From the NCBI GenBank assembly GCA_030560485.1, contig JAKTTS010000207.1, forward strand, positions 1 to 25,217: 25,217 bases of DNA, given 5' to 3'. Under the pieces are notes generated by a model that saw only the letters and a list, made by a program, of their open reading frames with translations, had not been told where the DNA came from and ran no database searches. Origin of the DNA: Ascoidea tarda (nom. inval.) (lineage: Eukaryota; Ascomycota; Saccharomycetes; Ascoideales; Ascoideaceae). The translations under genes and the position numbers were made by a program. Positions within the stretch are counted from its first letter, which is position 1. Every line of letters starts with the position of its first letter. Shown here in pieces: positions 1 through 6,552 of the stretch.

Positions 1-39
1 TTTTTTTTTTTTTTGGATATCAACACAAATATAAAATAC

Positions 40-666
40 AAAAATTTACTCTTTTTTTTGTTTCAAGCAGAAAAGCACCATCATACTATACTGATTTTCA
101 TGGTTGAAATTACAAAATGTGATAAGTTGAGGAATATAAAAAAACTGTCAATATCAAACACACAAATCAAAACGATTAAAAGCCTAGAAAATTTGATCAA
201 TCCAGAATATTCGGATCTATCAAAAAATAAAATTAGTAAAGTTAAAAACGTCGATTTCTTGGATAATTTAAATAACTTAGGTTTAGCAATAAACGAAATT
301 AATAAAACTGCAAATTTGGATACATTCAATAATTTGAGATGGAAAATTTTGATAAATTAATCAATCTCACAACTCTTAGTTTGAGTCATAACTATCGAAA
401 AAATCAAAAGATTTTCAAAGTTAATTGTATTAAAAAAATTGAAACTTGCTAACGATTTAATTTATGAAATTGAGAATTTGTCAAAAGTGATTAACCTAAT
501 TAAATTGAACTCGTTGAAAAACGAAATTTCTAAAATTAGAAATATCAAAGAATTAGGAAAAATAAAGATTATTCATTTGCAAAACAATAAGATTAACCAT
601 TAGGAAGAAAGAGAAACACTTAAAGCACTTAAAACAGCAGTTTATGTTGATCCAAGTTATTTTTAA
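40..666 (+). pseudogene. Decayed SDS22-like leucine-rich repeat gene (C-terminal half)
   Basis: The translation shows a run of 22-residue leucine-rich repeats of the SDS22 type (protein phosphatase 1 regulatory subunit), for example LENLINPEYSDLSKNKISKV, LINLTTLSLSHN and LKLANDLIYEIENL. The order of repeats resembles the C-terminal half of yeast Sds22. The copy is broken. The frame used up to about 340 shifts to another frame at about 345-395 (FDKLINLTTLSLSHN), then returns near 400. The first frame has a TGA at 382, and a TAG at 601 interrupts the last repeat before LKALKTAVYVDPSY and a final TAA at 664. The N-terminal repeats are missing, either lost or outside the window. A working SDS22 is essential in S. 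cerevisiae, so a functional copy probably lies elsewhere. The SDS22 assignment is from repeat pattern only; another LRR protein is possible. Confidence 0.6.
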
Positions 667-1046
667 TTGTGATAAATAGTAAAAAAGACAGAAAAAAATC
701 AGACATGTACTGCAACTACTGGAAAAGACATTTGAAGTTAAATTTGGGGTGTCATAATACAAGAAAATCAAACTGGTACTTTTTAGAATCAAATCCAAGA
801 ATTTTTTTTTTACCTTAAATTAAATTTTGTATATTTCAAATGTGAATCAGTACAAAGATAAAGAAGAAATGTGGATGATATGTCAAAACGAAACAAAAAA
901 TAGTGATAACAATAAAAGAAGAAGAGTTGGAATCTAAAGCAACAATCCAAAATGACAAGAAATTTAAACAATATGAAAAATTTTCTAGTTTTCTAATTAA
1001 ATTTCAACAAATTAATAGGGTGGTTCATGATATTTTTTCTGAATCT
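667..1046. other. Intergenic, tail of SDS22-like remnant to HST2 3' end
   Basis: AT-rich sequence between the decayed LRR copy and the stop of HST2. It should hold the HST2 3' UTR. I see no convincing gene or structured RNA here; the short open frames have no recognisable protein. Confidence 0.5.
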
Positions 1047-2135
1047 TTAGTCTTTAGGGGTTTTCTGAGCCTTGGGGTCTTTTGGAGCTTTTTGTTCTTT
1101 TGGGTCTTCAGATTGTTTTGTGGGTTTTGAATTATTGTCAACTTTAAGGTTGGTGAAGGCATTTTCAAGGTCAGCAACTTGAGTCTCAACCAAATCATTC
1201 TGAATTGTCTTAAGTATGTTATTAAGATTTTCAGATTCTTCTCCCTTTTGTTTATTTAAAGAAGTATGAGCATTTAAGATTAACTCATCTAATTCATTCT
1301 TCCAGCCACATAAAGTTGCAAGAGAATCAGCGATTTTATCACAATCACCAATTGATAGTATATCTTTTTTCCTTGGATGTGATTTGAAAGCTCCAACTTT
1401 TTCGTTATTAATTAATACTCGTTGACAAGATTTACTAACTTCTGAAGGTAAATTTGCAAAGGGATAAACGGCTAAGGAAGTCCCGGCAACTATTGCCAAA
1501 TCAATATCTTGATCAAAATCAGAATCAGCACAAGTATGAAATCTTTCAGGCAAAGATTCGCCATAGAAGACAATCGAAGGTTTTATATAGCCATCACAAT
1601 CAACCTGAGTGCATAGAGGTGGTTGTTTTTTGTTGACAGCATCAATGATTATGTTAGAATCATTGTATTTTTTATTACATTTAATGCAGTGATTTGAAGC
1701 AAAAGATCCGTGGGCTTCAACGATTTTTTCTTCTGGAATTCCTGCTATTCTTTCTAAACAATCAATATTTTGAGTAAAAATTCGAATTAAATTAGTTTTG
1801 TCATTTAGTAATTTCAAAAAAAAATGGAACCTTGTAGGGATAAAATTAACCAAAGATGGATGCAAGGCTTTACAGAGAGTAAAAAATGGCATTGGGTTTT
1901 CTCTGAAAAATTCAATATCAAAAACAGCTTCAGGATAAGGTAGATCTAGTTTTTTCAAGTTGTAAAACAAACCAGTTCCAGGAGATCTAAAGTCAGGAAT
2001 CAAAGGCTCGCCATCAGATGTAGCAGATATACCTGCGCCTACCATTACTATAACTTTAGCATCTTTTCCCTTGGATAAGATAGTGGAGATTTTTTGTAGG
2101 TTAATATCAGAAGGTGATGACTTTTTGGCAGGCAT
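1047..2135 (-). CDS. HST2: NAD-dependent protein deacetylase, Hst2-type sirtuin
   Basis: A 362-residue class I sirtuin close in length to S. cerevisiae Hst2 (about 357), which removes acetyl groups from histone H4 and other proteins using NAD+. Visible motifs: GAGIS (33-37), IPDFRSPGTGL (46-56), TQNID (121-125), catalytic His142 in AHGSF, four zinc cysteines (150, 153, 175, 180), IVFYGESLP (188-196), GTSLAVYPF (218-226) and INNE (242-245). LPYPEAVFD is shared with Hst2 and human SIRT2. Two oddities: four extra residues between GAGIS and IPDFRS, and a second cysteine pair spaced CX4C. The C-terminus is a Lys/Pro-rich low-complexity tail. I chose the ATG at 2135 because it has A at -3. An in-frame ATG at 2156 (MFLFKKTM) has T at -3 and would add seven residues. 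Confidence 0.93.
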   Translation of the reverse strand: MPAKKSSPSDINLQKISTILSKGKDAKVIVMVGAGISATSDGEPLIPDFRSPGTGLFYNLKKLDLPYPEAVFDIEFFRENPMPFFTLCKALHPSLVNFIPTRFHFFLKLLNDKTNLIRIFTQNIDCLERIAGIPEEKIVEAHGSFASNHCIKCNKKYNDSNIIIDAVNKKQPPLCTQVDCDGYIKPSIVFYGESLPERFHTCADSDFDQDIDLAIVAGTSLAVYPFANLPSEVSKSCQRVLINNEKVGAFKSHPRKKDILSIGDCDKIADSLATLCGWKNELDELILNAHTSLNKQKGEESENLNNILKTIQNDLVETQVADLENAFTNLKVDNNSKPTKQSEDPKEQKAPKDPKAQKTPKD

Positions 2136-2398
2136 GGTTTTCTTGAAGAGAAACATAAAGCAAAGCGAAAGAGCAGAAAACAAATGCAGATGTAAATATA
2201 GCAAAGAAACAAAAGCAGACCAAAAGATAGTAAAAACAACCAAAGCAACAGGCTATTGCAACCAAAACAAATAAAGAAGATCAAACAGACAGCAGATGGT
2301 GATGAGAAAAGGAATTGATGCAGATCAGCAATTTCGAGCTGGGAAGCTTCGCAGATTGTGCAGATTGCGTAAGTTGTGCACTATAGACGTGCATATAT

Positions 2399-2426
2399 TA
2401 TTGTGCACGGATCATGGTGCACAATA
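2399..2426. repeat. Perfect inverted repeat, 10-bp arms
   Basis: TATTGTGCAC at 2399-2408 and its exact reverse complement GTGCACAATA at 2417-2426 flank an 8-bp spacer. Further TTGTGCA copies lie at 2357 and 2375. It could be a dimeric transcription-factor site shared by HST2 and JAC1; I cannot name the factor. Confidence 0.6.
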
Positions 2427-2562
2427 TAAGTTGCGTGCAGAGTTGCGTGAGGAACGCAACCTCCAAATCGGGGCTGCATCTGGAAAAGGGGTCTGCATCT
2501 AAAGCGGGGTCTGACTCAGCTGGAGCTGGCGGAGATTAGCCGAATCGGGAAGGCTTTTAACT

Positions 2563-2569
2563 TGCACCC
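2563..2569 (+). promoter_or_regulatory. Possible Aft-type iron-response element
   Basis: TGCACCC matches the core bound by Aft1/Aft2 in S. cerevisiae iron-regulon promoters. It lies 98 bp upstream of the ATG of JAC1, an iron-sulfur cluster assembly gene. A seven-base word occurs by chance often enough that this stays tentative. Confidence 0.25.
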
Positions 2570-2667
2570 AACTCTGCTCAACACATATAAAGCCGTTTTT
2601 TTCTTGGTTTCCATCTCCAATTATTGCTCTGCTTATTTTGCTTATTTTGCTTATTTTTTATTGTAAG

Positions 2668-3468
2668 ATGTATCCAACATACAACAGGATATTAACCTCC
2701 AGACTTGCAATTTTGCCAAGTTCATCTGTTTTGTTATTGAGACTGTCAATATTAAGGACAAGAATATCCAGGTGTTTGAGTATCAAGACTGGAAAAAATG
2801 AAAACTACTTCAAGATTTTTCCAAAGACTTTTCCCAAAGGTGGTTTACCCAGCGACGAGTTTTTAATCAATTTACGGACTTTAAGAAACGAATATCTCAA
2901 ATTACAATCGATCAACCACCCTGATATGTTGATTGGTTCAAATCAATTGAATTTAAACAGCAATAGTGTTGAAAACCAGAAACTACTTCAAGATAAAATC
3001 GATGAGTTTTCATCGTTTGTGAATAAAGCATATTCGACTTTAAAATCACCACTAACCCGATCACAGTATTTTTTGCTACTAAATAATATTGATTTGATAA
3101 ACGATAAGGAAAACAAAAATAACAATAATGCCAATATTAATAGTGTCAATCTAGAGAAGATGAAAAGCCTTGATTCATCGATTTTGATGGAAATATATGA
3201 GACTTGTGAAGAAATTGAAAACTGTGAAAATGAAAAGAACTTAAAAATACTAAATCAAAAAAATAATGGAAAAATTAAAAATTGTGAGTTGAAATTAAAT
3301 GAACTATACTTAAGTTTCAATAGTTTAACTAGCACACTCAACTCAACTGAAAGACAAAGTCTATTAAACCAAATCATTAAAGAAACCATCAAATTAAAAT
3401 ATTGGTTTAACATTAAAAAGACTATTAAAGAGTGGGAACCTGGAAAAGAGGTTGTTATGAATCACTGA
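2668..3468 (+). CDS. JAC1: Mitochondrial J-protein co-chaperone for Fe-S cluster biogenesis (Jac1/HscB)
   Basis: A 266-residue HscB-type J-protein. Jac1 brings the scaffold Isu1 to the mitochondrial Hsp70 Ssq1 and stimulates its ATPase during iron-sulfur cluster transfer. The N-terminus (1-40) is rich in Arg, Ser and Leu with no acidic residue, as expected of a mitochondrial presequence. The J domain starts near YFKIFPKTFPKG (47-58), with HPD at 84-86 and AYSTLKSPLTRSQYFLLL following. The C-terminal scaffold-binding helices end in LKYWFNIKKTIKEWEPGKEV and MNH, nearly the same as the Jac1 end. It is about 80 residues longer than S. cerevisiae Jac1 because of the long presequence and Asn-rich insertions (about 150-165). 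ATG 2668 has A at -3; a TATAAAG box lies 76 bp upstream. Confidence 0.95.
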   Translation: MYPTYNRILTSRLAILPSSSVLLLRLSILRTRISRCLSIKTGKNENYFKIFPKTFPKGGLPSDEFLINLRTLRNEYLKLQSINHPDMLIGSNQLNLNSNSVENQKLLQDKIDEFSSFVNKAYSTLKSPLTRSQYFLLLNNIDLINDKENKNNNNANINSVNLEKMKSLDSSILMEIYETCEEIENCENEKNLKILNQKNNGKIKNCELKLNELYLSFNSLTSTLNSTERQSLLNQIIKETIKLKYWFNIKKTIKEWEPGKEVVMNH

Positions 3469-3910
3469 ACACAGTAGAGCTGATCTTAGTTTGTTTTTTT
3501 TCCCTTATGTACTATTGTTATTGCATTCCTTTTTTATTTTTTTTCATACACCTGTCACTTTATTTTGTATTATAAAGATCTCTGGCTATTTATTGTGAAC
3601 GTACTTATATATTTAATCAATATTCTATTCATCTACCACTAACTAATGGAAAAATCGTATTTTTGGACCTTTGTCTGATATTAAGTATGTAAGGTCACAT
3701 GCTTATTGCATGACATACACCTCAAAACAGTTTAATTCCGGAAACACGTGTCAAATTAAGGTTTGATGTTTTTTTTATACACGATGCCTTAGAAAGTGAA
3801 AGTTAAAATCCAATTTTTTATTCTTGTTTATTCAGTTTGATTGAAGAATAAAAGGGATTAAGAAATTAACTCATTAAGTTATCAAGCTAATAAGAAACTG
3901 ATTGGAAAAA
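3469..3910. other. JAC1-KAR4 intergenic region
   Basis: A 442-bp AT-rich spacer between two genes on the same strand, holding the JAC1 3' UTR and the KAR4 promoter. A CACGTG E-box lies at 3745-3750, which Cbf1-type bHLH factors can bind. I found no TGAAACA pheromone-response element. No gene seen. Confidence 0.5.
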
Positions 3911-5314
3911 ATGGAAAACACTTCAAACAATAGTCATTTTGATTACCAACAATTGTTTAAGAATAACTATTATCAAGCCAATACTTCTAACCATTTCAAT
4001 ACTGGTCTATCCATGTATAACAAATTTACAATGAATAACAATAGTGGTGGCAATAATAACAAGAATAACAATAAAAATAACTCAAGATGTAACAACAATA
4101 ATAACAATAACAATAACAGTGGCAGAAACAACAACGTCAATAATAACGATGGTACTAGAAATTCCAATAAGAATAACAATACTTCATACAATAATCCAGA
4201 ATCCAATGGAAACTATAATCGCTTTAACGACAATAATAATAATGATGATCATAAAGATATTGATTTCAATAATGGTAACGATATAAATAGCATTATCAGT
4301 ATCAGTAATAGCAAATACAATAGAGCAGATTTTCAAAGCTATATATTAAAGAATCATCAGTATAATGATTATTCAAATAATTATATTCATTCGAATATTC
4401 AACCAATTAATTATGTTCGAAATATCAAAAACCCTGTTGAGGGATACCCTAAATTGCAAAAATTGTTCAATTTGAAAAACCAACAAATAAAAAATTTTCA
4501 AACCAAACCATATGGTTGCAGAATTGAACCATTGAAGATGGTATCAAAATTAAATGAATGGATTAATATGTATAATTTATGCTTTGACGTTATAATGATT
4601 GGCTCTTTATCAGAGAATCAGTTTTTGATTAATTTGATCAAAGAATTGCCAATTGATAAACTATGTTCAAAACCTGGGTTTTTATTTATTTGGGCATCAA
4701 ATACAAAAATTAAAGAGTTGTCGGTTCTATTAAATGGGAATAATGGCAATGCATGGTCAAAGAAATTTAGAAGAAGTGAGGAATTAGTCTTTGTTCCAAT
4801 TAATAAAAATTCGAAATTCTATCCTAAACTGGATGATTTATCTTTATTTGAAAGACAGCAATGGCATTGTTGGATGTGCATAACTGGTACAGTCAGAAGA
4901 TCTGTTGATGGTCACTTAATTCATTGTAATGTTGATACAGATTTAAAAATAGAGAACCAAGACTTTGGGAAGATAACTGGTATTAATGATGCCAGCAACA
5001 ATAGTTATTCACTTTCAAATATTAACCCACTATCAATCAGAGAAGACGAAATTGAAACGTGCATACCAACTCACTTGTACAAGGTAGCAGAAAACTTCAG
5101 TTCTGCTACAAGGAGACTACACATCATCCCAGGGAGAGTAGGTTATAATTCTTCTGTTAAGATCAGACCAGGGTGGGTTATCATGAGTCCTGATATCCTA
5201 TTAAACAATTTCAATCCAGAGGACTACAAACGACAAATCGACAACTTGGGGTCGAATCTCCCACAAGATGAGGAGATAGAGAATCTAAGACCCAAAACTC
5301 CCTTGCAGAAATAA
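3911..5314 (+). CDS. KAR4: Kar4, MT-A70-family partner of the mRNA m6A methyltransferase complex
   Basis: A 467-residue MT-A70 family protein. Kar4 is the METTL14-like, catalytically inactive partner of Ime4, and in S. cerevisiae it also works with Ste12 to switch on karyogamy genes during mating. Residues 1-175 are disordered and Asn-rich, with a run of nine Asn at 61-69. The MT-A70 fold covers about 180-430: KPYGCRIEPLKMVSKLNEW, FDVIMIGSLSENQ (225-237), GFLFIWASN, QQWHCWMCITGTVRRS, HLIHCNVDTD, RRLHIIPGRVGY and RPGWVIMSPD. The catalytic DPPW of Ime4/METTL3 is replaced by IGSL at 230-233, which identifies Kar4 and not Ime4. S. cerevisiae Kar4 is 335 residues, so most of the extra length is the Asn-rich N-terminus. 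ATG 3911 follows an A-run with A at -3. Confidence 0.93.
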   Translation: MENTSNNSHFDYQQLFKNNYYQANTSNHFNTGLSMYNKFTMNNNSGGNNNKNNNKNNSRCNNNNNNNNNSGRNNNVNNNDGTRNSNKNNNTSYNNPESNGNYNRFNDNNNNDDHKDIDFNNGNDINSIISISNSKYNRADFQSYILKNHQYNDYSNNYIHSNIQPINYVRNIKNPVEGYPKLQKLFNLKNQQIKNFQTKPYGCRIEPLKMVSKLNEWINMYNLCFDVIMIGSLSENQFLINLIKELPIDKLCSKPGFLFIWASNTKIKELSVLLNGNNGNAWSKKFRRSEELVFVPINKNSKFYPKLDDLSLFERQQWHCWMCITGTVRRSVDGHLIHCNVDTDLKIENQDFGKITGINDASNNSYSLSNINPLSIREDEIETCIPTHLYKVAENFSSATRRLHIIPGRVGYNSSVKIRPGWVIMSPDILLNNFNPEDYKRQIDNLGSNLPQDEEIENLRPKTPLQK

Positions 5315-5670
5315 GCTGTTATCCAGAAAATATGTAACCTCAGCAGAGCCCTTACCAATTCGCTAACAATCCAGCTATTAATACCCTTTTCGTGCTAATT
5401 CTATCGCTATCCTTGTTGCTCGTGCCATTTTACCATTAAACTTCTACTTTCCTTTTAAATTTTGCCCTGGACTCTGTTCTTCGAGACTCTGTTGAGTTCC
5501 CATTGTGTTCGACCTATCACAGAGCCTACCCAGCATTCTGCGTCTAAAACGTGTAGAGCATAGAAGATATCATATATAGATTTGATAGGGCATGGATGGA
5601 ACACAACGGCAATATATAAGGCATCTTTCACCAGCTAGCCTTGTTTTATTCCTCAGCAGCTTTTGTATTA
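5315..5670. promoter_or_regulatory. KAR4 3' region and WWM1 promoter
   Basis: A 356-bp spacer of more balanced base composition than its surroundings. TATATAA at 5613-5619 lies 52 bp before the WWM1 ATG and is a good TATA box candidate. No gene or RNA recognised. Confidence 0.5.
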
Positions 5671-6195
5671 ATGGATTTTCAAAAAAATGTTTCAATGATT
5701 CCTGAAGGCTGGAAAGCAATTTGGGACGAAGAGTATTCGCGGTATGTCTCTTCTACTGGCACTCCTCCTCTTCAACTGTTTGCTCTACGTTACTAATACC
5801 CTTAAAGTTACTTCTATGTGAACCTTGTTACCAGTGTTTCTCAGTGGGACCTTCCCACTGAACCTCCAGCAGAGTGGCTTGCTAATACAGAAGACAGAGG
5901 CTTTGACCAGGGTGGTTATGGTGGACAGTATCAGAAAGCTCAACAAATTTATGAACAACAACCCTATACTTATCAACAGCTACCCCATGAAGCTTTTCTT
6001 CCTCAAACTAATTATGGGGAATACCAACAATATGGACACCATCAATATGGATACCCACAATATGGAAGTAATGACGGTGGTTTGGGCGCCGGTGGTGCCT
6101 TAAATCATGACATTTTTGACGATAGTGATAATTCTGATGGTGCCTCAAATCATGACATTTTTGATAGTAAACATGCTGATGGTGGTAATCATTAG
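5671..6195 (+). CDS. WWM1: WW-domain protein, Wwm1-like (one intron: 5671-5741 joined to 5808-6195)
   Basis: The spliced protein has 152 residues. The WW domain covers 11-42: PEGWKAIWDEEYSRYFYVNL then VTSVSQWDLP, with Trp14, the aromatic triplet Tyr25-Phe26-Tyr27, Trp37 and Pro40 in place. WW domains bind proline-rich PPxY-type peptides. The sequence around the domain closely resembles S. cerevisiae Wwm1 (PSGWKAVFDDEYQTWYYVDL as I recall it), which binds the metacaspase Mca1. The rest is Gly-, Gln-, Tyr- and Asp-rich, like the Wwm1 tail, with a repeated QYG element and a 15-residue internal duplication around NHDIF (about 6094-6180). Splicing at 5742-5807 completes codon 24 (CG|T, Arg) inside the WW domain; without it the N-terminal half of the domain is lost. 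It is shorter than Wwm1 (211). Confidence 0.85.
5742..5807 (+). other. WWM1: Spliceosomal intron in WWM1 (66 bp)
   Basis: The donor is GTATGT at 5742, the branch site is TACTAAT at 5791-5797 and the acceptor is AG at 5806-5807, 10 bp after the branch site. Removal joins the two halves of the WW domain in frame. It is the only intron I can support in the window. Confidence 0.9.
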
Positions 6196-6552
6196 TTTAA
6201 TTCGACCTGGATTTTGTGTTTTATTTTTATCATTTTTGTGGTGGTTTTTCTGCTACATTTTATCTTTGTTTTTTTGGTTTTTCTTTCTATTTGTTGAATA
6301 ATATATGCTTCTTTTTAAATTTTGGGTTATTGTATTTATCTGTTTCTCGTTGCTGAAACCGGCATTGAACCTTATCTATCAAATTTAATTCGTTAGACTC
6401 AAGTTAGGCTTTGGCTATTCAAGCGAACATCTGGAGAACCGAACGAACATTTTGAAGACCGAACGGACATTTTTTAATGCAAACAGAGGCTTAAATCAAA
6501 CTACACAGCAAATTTTATTTCTTATATTTCCTAACTTTAATTTCACTGCTCA
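6196..6552. other. Convergent WWM1/RQC2 intergenic region
   Basis: A 357-bp T-rich spacer holding the two 3' UTRs. It contains a short tandem repeat (6424-6475). No gene recognised; a 120-codon frame at 6452-6814 is mostly antisense to RQC2. Confidence 0.5.
6424..6475. repeat. 20-bp tandem repeat, about 2.5 copies
   Basis: CGAACATCTGGAGAACCGAA (6424-6443) is followed by the diverged copy CGAACATTTTGAAGACCGAA (6444-6463) and a partial third copy starting CGGACATTTTT at 6464. Confidence 0.7.

Larger units (their letters stand above)
2136..2667. promoter_or_regulatory. Divergent HST2/JAC1 promoter region
   Basis: This 532-bp region separates the two divergent start codons. It contains a G+C-rich stretch (about 2330-2580), several TTGTGCA words (2357, 2375, 2401), an inverted repeat (2399-2426), a TGCACCC word (2563-2569) and a TATAAAG box (2586-2592) 76 bp before the JAC1 ATG. 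A 68-codon open frame at 2296-2502 has no family resemblance and is probably chance. Confidence 0.6.

Noticed and set aside
2136-2243. Hydrophobic in-frame N-terminal extension of the HST2 frame that could look like a signal anchor
   Set aside because: The frame opens with TTG; the only upstream in-frame ATG is 2156, which adds seven residues. The hydrophobic stretch is most likely untranslated leader.
2296-2502. 68-codon open frame in the HST2/JAC1 promoter
   Set aside because: No family resemblance, and it covers the palindrome and repeated words of the promoter.
3973-4206. Leucine-rich open frame opposite the KAR4 N-terminus
   Set aside because: It is the reverse complement of the Asn-codon repeats, which reads as Leu runs.
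3911-5314. Identification as Ime4 methyltransferase
   Set aside because: The catalytic DPPW is absent (IGSL instead) and the flanking blocks match Kar4.
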